Below, piece by piece: positions 45,280 to 54,308 of a DNA stretch of 64,000 nt. The notes beneath the pieces were generated by a model, which worked only from the letters and a program-made list of their open reading frames with translations, ran no database searches and was not told where the DNA came from. A program made the translations under genes and the position numbers. Positions within the stretch are counted from its first letter, which is position 1. Each line of letters begins with the position of its first letter. Source of the DNA: JANQFM01 sp035471925 (GTDB lineage Bacteria; Acidobacteriota; UBA6911; RPQK01; DATIPO01); assembly GCA_035471925.1 (NCBI GenBank), contig DATIPO010000147.1, forward strand, positions 1-64,000. Reading direction: 5' to 3'.

Positions 45280-46197
45280 TTAGCGTTCCAGGTACTCTTT
45301 GAGACGGGAGTAGCCGGAGCGGCTGACGGGGACTTTGCTGCCGTCGCTGAGGATGGCGATGCGGGAGTCCTTGGCGTAGAGTTCCAGTTTGGAAAGGCGG
45401 TCGAGATTGAGGATGTAGGAGCGGTGTACGCGTACGAAGCGCTCTGAGGGCAAGGTTTCCTCGTAATGGGCCATGCGCTGCTGCTTGAGGTGTCCGCGGC
45501 CCTCGGCCACGATGTTGACGTAGTCGTCCTGGGCCTCGATGTAGTCGATGCTGTCGACGGCAATGACGCTGATGTCGCCTCCGTCCTTGACCAGAATCCG
45601 TTCCAGAGGCTGAGGACGGGCTGCCGCCGCCAAGGCTTCCAGGTCGACGGCTTGGCCCCCTCCCGCGGAATCTTGGCCGGAGCCTCCCTTCCCCAGGCCG
45701 CCTCCCGCCGCGGATCCTGCGGCAGCGGAGTCACCCGCTGCTCCAGCATCGGACTTGTCGGCAGCGCCAGGGGCTCCTTGCCCTTCCTGAGCCGCGCCGG
45801 GTCCGCCCTGAGAAGCGGCTCGGCGTTCCATGACCCGCTTCAGGGCCTGGCTGAGCCGGTCGGGATCGATGGGCTTGAGCAGGTAGTCGACAGCGTGGAC
45901 TTCAAAGGCCTTGAGGGCATACTCGTCGTAAGCAGTGACGAAGATGACGGGGGGCGGATCATCGAGCAGTTCCAGCACCTCGAATCCGTCCAGCTTGGGC
46001 ATCTGGATGTCGAGGAACACCAAGTCCGGCGCCGTCTCGCCAATGACCTTGACAGCCTCGAATCCGTTGGCGCAGCAAGCCGCCACTTCCACTTGTGGAT
46101 GGTCTTCGAGTTCCGCCAAGAGGGCTTGACGGGCCAGTTTCTCGTCGTCGACGATCACGACTCGTAAGGCCTTCTTCTCCTGGTTTTTTGAACTCAT
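45280..46197 (-). CDS. LytTR-family response regulator with a Gly/Ala-rich linker
   Basis: 305-aa two-domain regulator. The receiver (about residues 11-125) has the acidic pair VDDE, phospho-acceptor Asp in LVFLDIQMPK and Lys in LLKPIDPDR. An unusually long Gly/Ala/Ser-rich linker (about 60 residues) separates it from a C-terminal LytTR DNA-binding domain (ILVKDGGDISVIAVDSIDYIEAQDDYV, FVRVHRSYILNLDRLSKLE). LytTR proteins bind tandem imperfect repeats upstream of envelope and signalling genes. It is the last gene of an operon with a LytS-type kinase and LiaF-like membrane proteins. I chose ATG 46197, which follows AAGGGA by nine bases. Confidence 0.9.
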   Translation of the reverse strand: MSSKNQEKKALRVVIVDDEKLARQALLAELEDHPQVEVAACCANGFEAVKVIGETAPDLVFLDIQMPKLDGFEVLELLDDPPPVIFVTAYDEYALKAFEVHAVDYLLKPIDPDRLSQALKRVMERRAASQGGPGAAQEGQGAPGAADKSDAGAAGDSAAAGSAAGGGLGKGGSGQDSAGGGQAVDLEALAAAARPQPLERILVKDGGDISVIAVDSIDYIEAQDDYVNIVAEGRGHLKQQRMAHYEETLPSERFVRVHRSYILNLDRLSKLELYAKDSRIAILSDGSKVPVSRSGYSRLKEYLER

Positions 46198-46322
46198 AGC
46201 ACTGTCCCTTCGAACCAAGCCAACTGGCCTTCCAAGCTACCTGGCCCCTGCGCCCTGCTTGGCCGTTGGCCTGTCTCCGCCTCCATGCTCGATACAAAAC
46301 CACGCAGCTGACCGCCGTGGCC

Positions 46323-47408
46323 TCACCAACGGCTTCTCACGGGTTCCTTTTGCGGGGCCACGACCGCATCTCCCGCAGGAAGCGTCATTTCAACCCGGAA
46401 GACTCCGTCGCGCCGACGAACCCTCAGGGAGGCCTTTTCGCCGGATGTCAATTGCAGGCGCTTCTCAACCGCCTTGAGTCCCAGTCCCGTGCCGCCGGGG
46501 CGTGTGGCTTCAGGATCGTAAGGATTTTCGATGCACAGGTAAAGCCGCCCCTCATGCAGTTCGCCGACGACCGTCACGGTCCCTCCCTTGAGGAGTTGGG
46601 AAATGCCGTGCTTGACGGCGTTCTCCACCAGCGGCTGAAGGATGAGGGCGGGCACGGGGACGGCCAGGGCCCGGGAATCGATGCCCAGACTGAAGTCAAG
46701 ATCAGGACGGCGGATCTTCTCGATGGAGAGGTACTCGCCGGTGAGTTCCACTTCGTCGCCCAGAGGAATGGTTTCCTCGGCTCCCCGCTTGAGGCTTTTG
46801 CGCAGGAATCCCGCCAGCAGCAGGCACATTCGCCGGGCCTTGGCCGGATCGGAGCGGGTCAAGGCGCTGACCGAGTTGAGGCTGTTGAAGAGAAAGTGAG
46901 GATTGATGCGGTACTTGAGGGCCTGCAGTTCAGCCTGCTGAGCCAACAGGCGCATTTCCAGGGCTTCCCGGTCGGACTGGCGAGACTTCTCCAGGGCACC
47001 GATCAAATAGGCAGCGGCGGTCACCAGGCCGAATAGAAAGACGCCCACGATGAACAAGGGCAACTGCTGGCCCCGGTAGAGGGCGGCTGTTCCTTGCAGT
47101 GGGGTAAGTTCATCGAGCAGCGAAGACCACAGGCGTCCGACGAAAATCCAGTAAGAGCTGGTGAGCAGGGCAGCGCCCGAGAAGGTGAGAAGCCAACGTA
47201 AAATGCGCCCCCCGTCCAGGGGATGGGTGCGGCTCAGATACCAAGCTGACAAGCAGGGAAAGGCGTAAACATAGGCCAGAGGCAGTCCCACGGCCAATGC
47301 CTGGAACCATCCCATGCCTCCAGCCGACAGCAACAGCACCTGCAATCCTGCTAAAGGCGTCCAGGCCAGAAGGTAGAGCCCTAATCCACGGTATTGCAAG
47401 ATTTGCAT
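46323..47408 (-). CDS. LytS/YehU-type membrane sensor histidine kinase
   Basis: 361-aa sensor with four hydrophobic helices in the first ~145 residues, no large periplasmic domain, then a His_kinase domain (INPHFLFNSLNSVSAL, with the phospho-acceptor His). A HATPase_c domain follows, with LQPLVENAVKHGI (N box) and GGTGLGLKAVEKRL (G box). This architecture pairs with LytTR regulators such as the one encoded 125 bases downstream. Membrane helices without a sensory loop suggest intramembrane sensing or control by the co-encoded LiaF-like proteins. The gene starts 22 bases after the LiaF-like stop. Confidence 0.91.
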   Translation of the reverse strand: MQILQYRGLGLYLLAWTPLAGLQVLLLSAGGMGWFQALAVGLPLAYVYAFPCLSAWYLSRTHPLDGGRILRWLLTFSGAALLTSSYWIFVGRLWSSLLDELTPLQGTAALYRGQQLPLFIVGVFLFGLVTAAAYLIGALEKSRQSDREALEMRLLAQQAELQALKYRINPHFLFNSLNSVSALTRSDPAKARRMCLLLAGFLRKSLKRGAEETIPLGDEVELTGEYLSIEKIRRPDLDFSLGIDSRALAVPVPALILQPLVENAVKHGISQLLKGGTVTVVGELHEGRLYLCIENPYDPEATRPGGTGLGLKAVEKRLQLTSGEKASLRVRRRDGVFRVEMTLPAGDAVVAPQKEPVRSRW

Positions 47409-47430
47409 GATGGAGACGGCCTTCTCGCTG

Positions 47431-48129
47431 TCAGTTCTTGATCTCGGCGCCGCCCATGATGACCGTGCCCCGCACGATCAGCCGCTGCTTGATTCCATCT
47501 TCGCGGGGCTGGCGGGTCTTGTCAGCGTATCCGCCCATGAAAGGCACCCCCTCCACAACCACGGTCCAGTCTTCGGGGACGCGGATGTTGATGCCTCCCC
47601 ACATGACGAAGACGCTGACCACAGCTTCTTCGGCCATGATCTGAGCCTGGCGCAGGTCGAGTTCGATGCCCCCCATGAAGACGGTCAGTTCGCCGCCTTG
47701 AAAATCGCTGCTGGCGCTGGCCTTTTCAACACCCCCCAAGACGGCCACGGATCTAACCCAATCTTCGGCATTGACGGAGGCGGGACGGTCATGGCGACGC
47801 TCCACAGCCTGCCAAATGAGAAGGCCGCCTGCAAAGACAAGGACCAGCGGCCACAATTCCCACAGGTCGAGACGCAGTATGAAGTACTCGTTGATGAGCA
47901 GGACGAAGCCCAGGACGGCCAGGACTAATCCGCCCAGCCGGCCCGGCATTTGGTCTGCCTGCAAAGCGAACAGGGTTCCCAGGACGACCAGCACCACGGG
48001 CCAGTAGCGCAGGTAGTCCAGAGCCAGGTCATAGCCGAGATTGTCGAGGGTGAACATCACTCCGGCCAAGACCACGAAGAAGCCCAGCACGAGTTGAGGA
48101 CTCAGGATGGATGCTTGACGGGCGTTCAT
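47431..48129 (-). CDS. LiaF-like membrane protein (cell-wall-active antibiotic response domain)
   Basis: 232-aa protein with four N-terminal membrane helices (LiaI-LiaF-type, about residues 13-115) and a C-terminal beta-helical LiaF domain (about 135-232) with the repeating phrases VAVLGGVEKAS, VFMGGIELDLRQA, VFVMWGGINIRVPE, VPFMGGYADKTRQ and GTVIMGGAEIKN. In Firmicutes LiaF inhibits a kinase until envelope stress occurs. The ATG at 48129 overlaps the preceding gene's stop (ATGA). Position before the LytS-type kinase suggests the same repressor-sensor logic here, which is inference. Confidence 0.85.
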   Translation of the reverse strand: MNARQASILSPQLVLGFFVVLAGVMFTLDNLGYDLALDYLRYWPVVLVVLGTLFALQADQMPGRLGGLVLAVLGFVLLINEYFILRLDLWELWPLVLVFAGGLLIWQAVERRHDRPASVNAEDWVRSVAVLGGVEKASASSDFQGGELTVFMGGIELDLRQAQIMAEEAVVSVFVMWGGINIRVPEDWTVVVEGVPFMGGYADKTRQPREDGIKQRLIVRGTVIMGGAEIKN

Positions 48130-48500
48130 GAGTTTGCTCCCAGTCGGCGATCGATCAAGAGGGACTGGATGATGATGAGCAGTCCGATGACGATCAGGAT
48201 GAGCGGCCAGGAGTCTTCCCAACCCAAGTCGAAAAGGCGCAGCGAGGGAACCAGCAGCCAGGCGCCGATGCCGACCAGCCAGAGTCCGCCGCGGCGGTCA
48301 TCGTCCTTTTGGGGCGAGATGAGTTTGGAGAGCCCCAGACCCACCAGCGCCAGCGGCCAGAATCTGAAGACGTCCTCGAACTCCCACAGATTGATGGTGT
48401 CGAAGAACAGGGCCAGTCCCAGGGCGATTAAGATCAGTCCCCCGATCAGGGGGCCCAGAGCCCTTCTCTGCGGGGAAACGTCGTTGCTTTCTAGGTTCAT
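48126..48500 (-). CDS. LiaI-like four-helix membrane protein (DUF5668 type)
   Basis: 124-aa protein with about four membrane helices: LIGGLILIALGLALFF, FWPLALVGLGLSKLI, GLWLVGIGAWLLVPSL and WPLILIVIGLLIIIQSLL. The FWPL and SWPLILI signatures recur in the LiaF-N/DUF5668 family. It is the first gene of the four-gene envelope-sensing operon. AAGGAG lies seven bases before the ATG, and the stop overlaps the LiaF-like gene. Its likely role is a membrane partner of the LiaF-like protein. Confidence 0.82.
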   Translation of the reverse strand: MNLESNDVSPQRRALGPLIGGLILIALGLALFFDTINLWEFEDVFRFWPLALVGLGLSKLISPQKDDDRRGGLWLVGIGAWLLVPSLRLFDLGWEDSWPLILIVIGLLIIIQSLLIDRRLGANS

Positions 48501-48671
48501 GTCGTTCTCCTTGTCCGGTCAGTCTCTACTTTACGACGCAGGACGGACAGGCAAAAGAGAACATCGGCGAGCGGCGGGCAAGCCTCGGTGAACGGCGAAG
48601 GGCGCTTCTCGGCCCGAAAGCCGCCTCAACTCGTCCGAGGGACAAGGTTTGTGAGCGGCACCCGGCCTTGC

Positions 48672-50954
48672 TCAATCGCCGGCCGCGGCGGGGACGCTGG
48701 TCTTGAGGTTCTCCTCGAAGAGCTTGTAGATGCGCTTGTATTCGTCGGCCCAACTGGTCGCGTTCTGAAAACCGTGTCCCTCGACGGGATAGATGGCCAC
48801 CTCCCAGTTTTCCTTGCGCAGCTCGATCAGGCGCTGAGCCAGCCTGACCGTGTCCTGAAAGTGGACGTTGGTGTCGACCATGCCGTGGCAGATGAGCAGG
48901 GCTCCCTCCAGACCCTCGGCGAAGTAGATGGGGGAACTGCGTTCGTAGGCCTCGGCGTCGTCCTGAGGCAGGTTGAGAATGCGGGCAGTGTAGAAGTTGT
49001 TGTAGTGGGCCCAGTCGGTGACAGGACGCAGAGCGGCACCGGCGGCAAACACCTCGGGTTCGGTGAACATGGCCATCAGGGTGATGAATCCCCCATAGCT
49101 GCCGCCGTAGATGCCGATGCGGGCCGGGTCGACAGCGTGCTCTTGGATGAGCCAGCGGGCGCCGTCGACCTGGTCGGTCAGATCCTTGCCGCCCATGTGG
49201 CGGTAGATGCCGGTGCGCCAGTCCCGTCCGTAGCCGGCGCTGCCCCGGTAGTCAAGGTCGAGGACGTGGTAGCCGTGGTCGGCCAGCAAGTTGTGGAACA
49301 TGTACTCGCGGTAGTAGCTCGACCACCAGCGGTGGGCGTTCTGCAGATAGCCGGCGCCGTGCACGAAAATCACCGCTGGATTTCCGGCAGCCGCCGTTTC
49401 GGGCTTGTAGAAGCGTCCCGTAACCTGGGCGCCGTCGCGGGCTGGGATGGAGACGATCTCCGGCTCCCGCCAGTCATAGCTCTCAAATCCGGCCAGAGTC
49501 GAATCGGTGAGGCGGCGCAGCTCGGCTCCGGGATCGGAGGGGCCGCAAAAAAGCTCGGGAGGCTGGTTGGAGGAGGAAAAGACCACCGCCAGACGCGACC
49601 CGTCTGGAGAAACGGTGGCGTCAAAGCGGCCTACTCCCTCGGTCAGGCGCACGAGCTCTCCTCCGTCCAAGGACAGGCGGTAGAGGTGACGCTGTCCCAG
49701 GTCTTCCTTGCTGCTGTTGAGCAAAAACCACTGCTTGTCGGGCGAAAGTTCCACGCCGTGCACTTCCCAGGCGCCGCTGGTCAACTGCCGCAGTCCTTCG
49801 CCCTGCCATCCCACCCGGTAGAGGTGAGACCAGCCGTCGCGCTCGGAGATGAACCACAGTTCGTCCTCAGCGCCCGGCACCCAGCCGAAGGAATTGAAGG
49901 CCGGGCCTCCGATCCAGGCCTCGTCGCGCAGATGATCGGCCATGGTGAGCTGACCCGTTTCAGGTTCGATAACGTAGATCCAGCGCTCCTTGAAGTCGGA
50001 AGAGAGCGCCCATACGGCGGCCTTGTCGCCGGAATCGTTCCACTCCGGACCCACGACGAAGGCCATGTCCTTGAGTTCCTCCAACCAACGAATCTGGCCG
50101 TCCTCGACAGTGTAGATGCCGACCTTCGACTCGCCCTGCGGCTCGCCCACCTTGGAACGGGCGTTGAGTTGGCCCGTGAAACCGTCTTCGGTCACAAACT
50201 CCGGCACTTCGGTGCGCTGAGAGTCGTTGTCAGAGCGACTCCAACGGAAGACCACGTAGCGCTCGTCGGGGGAAAGGGAGAGAGCCGCCAAATTGGCCCG
50301 CCGTCCGATGAAGAAAGCCCGCGCATCGCGTTCCTGACGCTCGGCCTCACGTTTTTCCCGCTCTTCTTTTCGCTCTCCCGAAAACTCTTCGAAGAGCTTC
50401 TCCTGCTGCTCCTCCAGAAACTTGCGGTTGCCCTTGGATTCCTTTTCCTTGGGTCCGTCGCCTTGGCGGAAGTCGGTAATCTGACGGATCCCGCCTTCCT
50501 CGAGCGAAAGGGAGAAGAGATTGTCGTCGCGTTCGAAGTAGACGCTGTTTCCATCCCGGCTGAAACGGGGACGGCTTTCCCGGCCGCGGGTTTCGATGAG
50601 GGTGGTGCGGCTGCCGTCCGGATAAAGCAAAACGATGTCGCCTTCCACCTCCGACAGGAAGCGGCTGCGAGGCTCATCCCACTCGCCCCGCCGAGGCCAT
50701 GCCGAGTCTTCCTCATCCTCGCTGAGGCGGACCGGCATCCCCTCGTCGCAGGCGGCCCGGTAGAGGCCTTCATCCTCGCCTCCAGGTTCGCGCCAACTGA
50801 AAAAGAGCGCGCGCGAGTCCCCTTGCCAGCGGACGTCGGAAGGCGACACGCCAACAAAGTCTTCTCCTTCCATGATCTGGTCAATGGTCAGGTCTTCGGC
50901 CTGAATCCAACCCATACACAGAACCAATGCGACTACGATTGCCAACCTCTTCAT
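48672..50954 (-). CDS. S9 family (dipeptidyl-peptidase/prolyl-oligopeptidase) serine peptidase
   Basis: 760-aa exported peptidase. A signal peptide (MKRLAIVVALVLCMGWIQA) is followed by a beta-propeller gate with repeats such as SPSDVRWQGDSRALFF, RFSRDGNSVYF, SPDERYVVFRW and SPDGSRLAVVF (about residues 30-500). A C-terminal alpha/beta-hydrolase comes last. The catalytic triad is Ser619 (GGSYGG), Asp694 (MVDTNVHF) and His727 (EGHGF). The family removes dipeptides or cleaves short peptides, usually near proline or alanine; here it should work in the periplasm or outside. AAGGAG stands upstream of the ATG. It is divergent from thiI. Confidence 0.93.
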   Translation of the reverse strand: MKRLAIVVALVLCMGWIQAEDLTIDQIMEGEDFVGVSPSDVRWQGDSRALFFSWREPGGEDEGLYRAACDEGMPVRLSEDEEDSAWPRRGEWDEPRSRFLSEVEGDIVLLYPDGSRTTLIETRGRESRPRFSRDGNSVYFERDDNLFSLSLEEGGIRQITDFRQGDGPKEKESKGNRKFLEEQQEKLFEEFSGERKEEREKREAERQERDARAFFIGRRANLAALSLSPDERYVVFRWSRSDNDSQRTEVPEFVTEDGFTGQLNARSKVGEPQGESKVGIYTVEDGQIRWLEELKDMAFVVGPEWNDSGDKAAVWALSSDFKERWIYVIEPETGQLTMADHLRDEAWIGGPAFNSFGWVPGAEDELWFISERDGWSHLYRVGWQGEGLRQLTSGAWEVHGVELSPDKQWFLLNSSKEDLGQRHLYRLSLDGGELVRLTEGVGRFDATVSPDGSRLAVVFSSSNQPPELFCGPSDPGAELRRLTDSTLAGFESYDWREPEIVSIPARDGAQVTGRFYKPETAAAGNPAVIFVHGAGYLQNAHRWWSSYYREYMFHNLLADHGYHVLDLDYRGSAGYGRDWRTGIYRHMGGKDLTDQVDGARWLIQEHAVDPARIGIYGGSYGGFITLMAMFTEPEVFAAGAALRPVTDWAHYNNFYTARILNLPQDDAEAYERSSPIYFAEGLEGALLICHGMVDTNVHFQDTVRLAQRLIELRKENWEVAIYPVEGHGFQNATSWADEYKRIYKLFEENLKTSVPAAAGD

Positions 50955-51106
50955 GAAGCCGTCTCCTTAAAAATTGACCTTTGGCGGAGATCCCGCCACC
51001 CCCAATCAGACGTCCCGTGCCAACCCTCTAGAACCACTCAGCGGCCAACCGACTCACAACACAAGTCAAATGATCAGCGGCCCGGGTCAGTTGCCCCTGC
51101 GCTCTC

Positions 51107-51128
51107 GGCGCTATGAGGCAGCTCGCTA
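51107..51128. repeat. Intergenic 22-base repeat, copy 2
   Basis: Second copy of the element at 22229-22250 (19 of 22 identical), again with ATGATCAG shortly before it. It lies between the divergent S9 peptidase and thiI genes. Confidence 0.35.
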
Positions 51129-51211
51129 CAAGATGCTAACGAACAACGATGGCCATTCTCCTCAGCCAGGACCTCGTGCGCCAGCCCCCAGTCCGTATAA
51201 TCTGGAGATTG

Positions 51212-52366
51212 ATGCAGCGCTATTTGATTTGCCGGTACAACGAAATCACCCTCAAGGGGCACAATCGACGTTCTTTTGAAATCGCATTGCGTGAAAACCT
51301 GAAGCGCGCCCTCAAGGGTATTTCCAATCATTCCGTCTTTCGCCTTTCCGGCCGCGTCGCGGTGCGGCTGGGCGCCGACGCGGATGTGGAAGAGGCCCTG
51401 GGGCGCAGCCTCAACGTCTTCGGCATCGCCACCTGCTCTCCAGCCTGGGGCTCGCAACAGGATATCAAGGGGCTGCAGCAAGATCTATGGAAGTTGGTGC
51501 AAGGACGCACTTTCGAGTCGTTCAAAATCGAGGCCCGCCGCACTCCCCATTCCATCGACCTGCCCACTCCCGAGATCAACCGCCAGGTGGGCGCCTATCT
51601 GCAGCACAAGTGCGGCAAGGAGGTGCGTCTCGAAGATCCCGACTTGACCTGCTTCCTGGAATTCGTTGAAGACTACGCCTTCATCTACTTTCGCAAGGAA
51701 CGCGGCGCCGGGGGACTTCCGGCCCGGACTGCGGGGAAGGCAGTGGGCCTGCTCTCAGGCGGCATCGATTCTCCAGTGGCCGCCTACCGCATGATGCGCC
51801 GGGGATGCCGTGTCATCTTCGTCCATTTCCACAGCTTCCCCCACACCACCTTGGAGGCCCAGGAAAAGGTGAGGAGGCTGGTCGGCGTCCTCAACCGCTA
51901 CCAGGGACATTCGCAGCTCTTCATGATTCCCTTCGCCCAATGTCAGCGGCGCATCGTGGCCGCTTCGCCGGCCTCGGCCCGGGTGGTCCTCTACCGGCGC
52001 ATGATGCTGCGGCTGGCTGAACGCGTTGCCTGGCGCAAGCGGGCCCGGGTACTGCTGACAGGAGAAAGTCTGGGCCAAGTGGCCTCCCAGACCCTGGAAA
52101 ACCTGACCGTCATCGACAGCGCCTCCAAACGGCCTGTCCTGCGCCCGCTGGTGGGATTCGACAAGCAGGAGATCGTCGACCAGGCCCGCCGCATCGGCAC
52201 CTACGAGATCTCCATCGAGCCCGAAGAGGACTGTTGCACGCTCTTCATCCCCGATCATCCCCAGACACGGGCCAAGTACCGCCGCATCCGCGAAATCGAA
52301 TCGGGCCTTGATATCGAGGCCATGGTGGAAGAGGCCCAAGCCGAAGCCCAAGTCGAGACTTTTTGA
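51212..52366 (+). CDS. thiI: tRNA 4-thiouridine synthetase ThiI
   Basis: 384-aa protein with an N-terminal ferredoxin-like and THUMP region (RYNEITLKGHNRRSFEIALREN, then the THUMP segment to about residue 165) and a C-terminal PP-loop ATPase with LLSGGIDSPVAAY. It adenylates U8 of tRNA and transfers sulfur to make 4-thiouridine; ThiI can also supply sulfur for the thiazole of thiamine. The C-terminal rhodanese domain of the E. coli protein is absent, as in Bacillus-type ThiI, so sulfur must come from a partner cysteine desulfurase. I chose ATG 51212, which has GGAG five bases upstream and a TATAAT ten bases upstream; the frame is open to 51149. Confidence 0.94.
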   Translation: MQRYLICRYNEITLKGHNRRSFEIALRENLKRALKGISNHSVFRLSGRVAVRLGADADVEEALGRSLNVFGIATCSPAWGSQQDIKGLQQDLWKLVQGRTFESFKIEARRTPHSIDLPTPEINRQVGAYLQHKCGKEVRLEDPDLTCFLEFVEDYAFIYFRKERGAGGLPARTAGKAVGLLSGGIDSPVAAYRMMRRGCRVIFVHFHSFPHTTLEAQEKVRRLVGVLNRYQGHSQLFMIPFAQCQRRIVAASPASARVVLYRRMMLRLAERVAWRKRARVLLTGESLGQVASQTLENLTVIDSASKRPVLRPLVGFDKQEIVDQARRIGTYEISIEPEEDCCTLFIPDHPQTRAKYRRIREIESGLDIEAMVEEAQAEAQVETF

Positions 52367-52370
52367 ACCC

Positions 52371-52425
52371 AAAAGAAAGCCGGCCGCTGAAGGCGGCGCC
52401 TTAAGGCTGCCCGCAGCGACCGGCT
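52371..52425 (-). terminator. Rho-independent terminator of degP
   Basis: On the minus strand 12-base arms AGCCGGTCGCTG and CAGCGGCCGGCT (one G-U pair) enclose a 24-base loop and are followed by TTTCTTTT. It lies between the convergent thiI and degP genes. Confidence 0.7.
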
Positions 52426-52450
52426 GATCCGGAGAACTGATGAAAGCCGT

Positions 52451-54094
52451 TTAGGGCTTTTTGAAGGAGGTATAGGCGACCGTGTTTGTCCCCTGCGGGT
52501 TGGGCTGCACGATGCGCAGCACCACCGGGGCGCCTGACTCCAGTCCCTTAATGGTGCTGAAGAACTGGTCGGCGTTGTTCATGGTCTGCCCATTGACCTG
52601 GCTGATGATAAGTCCGCGGTCCAAGCCGGCTTCATCGGCCAGGCTTCCGGGCACCACATCCTCGATGATGACGCGGCCCTCCTTGTCGGCCAACTGAATC
52701 TGCTCGGCCTGCTGGTCGGTCACCGTCTCGAAGTAGAGCCCAATCTCTTTGGGCTCCGGTTCGGGCTGGGGTCGGTCCTCGAAGCTCAGGGACCGGCTTT
52801 CTTCGCGGGCCTGCTCCTCAAACTGACGTCGCGCCAGCTCGACCTCGAAGGTCTGGACCTGGCCCTTGCGCACCACGGTGACGGCAAGTTCCTCACCGGG
52901 CGGTGTGGTCGCCACCGCTGAGCGGAGGTCGAAAGGAGTCTCGATTTCGCGGTTTCCAATCTGGACGACCACGTCTTCGGCCTGAATGCCGGCCTTTGCC
53001 GCCGGGCCGCTCTCGGCGTCCGGATTGCCGGATTCGTCGATCAACTCGGTGACGATGACGCCGTCACCGTCCTTGATGCCGTCTTCGTCATCACCGGAGA
53101 CACCGAAGTAGTCGGCCATTTCAGGCGTCATGGGAGTGGTATTCATGGAAATGCCGATGAATCCCCGCTCGATGTGTCCGTCACGCACAAGCTGGTTGTA
53201 GGCGTTGACGAAGACATGGGAGGGAATGGCGAATCCGATTCCCTGAGAACCGCCCGAGCGGGTGGAAATGAAGGTGTTGATGGCAATCAGCCGACCGTTC
53301 ATGTCCACCAAGGGTCCTCCGCTGTTGCCGGGATTGATGGCGGCATCGGTCTGGAGGTAGTCTCCGAAGAGATTGGCCATGGAACCAAAACGGTCGCCGG
53401 GGCGTCCTTTGGCGGAAATGATGCCGGCGGTAACGGTCTGCTCAAGGCCGAAGGGGCTGCCGATGGCCAGCACCCAGTCGCCGATCTGGACGTCCTTGGT
53501 GCTGCCGATGGTGGCGGCGGGCAAATCCCCATCGGGATTGATCCTGAGTACGGCGATGTCGACGACCTCATCGAATCCCACCACCTCGGCGCGGTAAGTC
53601 TTGCCGGTGGAGAGGATCACTTCGATGCGGTCGGCGGGATGCCGCTGGCCGCGGCGATCGATGCTGGTGACCACATGGGAGTTGGTGATGACATAGCCCT
53701 TAGGATCAACGATGGTTCCCGAACCCAGGGAACGCTGCTCCTGGGGCTGAGGCGGGGAACCGCCGAAAAAGCGTTCGAAAAACTCCGGCATCTGCTGCTG
53801 TTCCTCGGAGCGGGCCCGGCGGTCCGGAAGCGTGCGGGAGCGGATGTTGACGACGTAGGGCTCAAAACTCTTGGCGACTTTACGGAATCCCTTGGAAAGC
53901 GAAGCCGCGTCGGCCACGGATACTGATCCGCCCGTATCGCTGACTTCAAGCAGGGAAACCGGATGAACGTCCTGATAGCTCCAGACCTGCTCTGAGACGA
54001 TAGGTCCCAGCACCAAGCCCAGGCTCAGGGCGGCGAAAACCGCCAAGAAGGTAAGTCCTTTGCCAGAGGAAAGGAACTCTGTGATGCGTTGCAT
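52451..54094 (-). CDS. degP: DegP/HtrA-family periplasmic serine protease and chaperone
   Basis: 547-aa protease. An N-terminal membrane anchor or signal (GLTFLAVFAALSLGLVLGPIV) leads to a trypsin-like domain with catalytic His140 (TNSHVV), Asp179 (VVDIAVL) and Ser258 (GNSGGP), and then two PDZ domains (about 300-420 and 450-540). The second ends with GLDRGLIISQVNGQTMNNADQF. It degrades or refolds damaged envelope proteins. GGAGG stands eight bases before the ATG, and one of the best promoters in the window lies upstream (54125-54152). An acidic insertion (SGDDEDGIKDGDG) in PDZ1 is unusual. Confidence 0.94.
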   Translation of the reverse strand: MQRITEFLSSGKGLTFLAVFAALSLGLVLGPIVSEQVWSYQDVHPVSLLEVSDTGGSVSVADAASLSKGFRKVAKSFEPYVVNIRSRTLPDRRARSEEQQQMPEFFERFFGGSPPQPQEQRSLGSGTIVDPKGYVITNSHVVTSIDRRGQRHPADRIEVILSTGKTYRAEVVGFDEVVDIAVLRINPDGDLPAATIGSTKDVQIGDWVLAIGSPFGLEQTVTAGIISAKGRPGDRFGSMANLFGDYLQTDAAINPGNSGGPLVDMNGRLIAINTFISTRSGGSQGIGFAIPSHVFVNAYNQLVRDGHIERGFIGISMNTTPMTPEMADYFGVSGDDEDGIKDGDGVIVTELIDESGNPDAESGPAAKAGIQAEDVVVQIGNREIETPFDLRSAVATTPPGEELAVTVVRKGQVQTFEVELARRQFEEQAREESRSLSFEDRPQPEPEPKEIGLYFETVTDQQAEQIQLADKEGRVIIEDVVPGSLADEAGLDRGLIISQVNGQTMNNADQFFSTIKGLESGAPVVLRIVQPNPQGTNTVAYTSFKKP

Positions 54095-54124
54095 GGATTA
54101 AACCTCCAAATAATCTCACTTCGT

Positions 54125-54152
54125 AATCTATGATCAAAACCTTGGATGTCAA
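54125..54152 (-). promoter_or_regulatory. Sigma-70-type promoter of degP
   Basis: The minus strand reads TTGACA (54147-54152), 16 bases, TAGATT (54125-54130), giving a leader of about 25-30 nt with the Shine-Dalgarno GGAGG. Confidence 0.65.
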
Positions 54153-54308
54153 GGCATTACAACCCCTACGCTGTTTTCAGATCCAAATCGACTCTTCGAG
54201 TTTCATCGTGCGGCCATGTTTCTTTGTCCTTGCGCATCGTGTTTCTACAGGTGTAATACGTCGATTGAGCCCAGCAAGTTTCAGACTTTGGAGAGGCTCG
54301 CCTGGCCC

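Noticed and set aside
48588..51116. 842-codon open frame antisense to the S9 peptidase
   Set aside because: It mirrors the high-GC codons of the peptidase, has no domain motifs or ribosome-binding site, and the sense protein has an intact catalytic triad.
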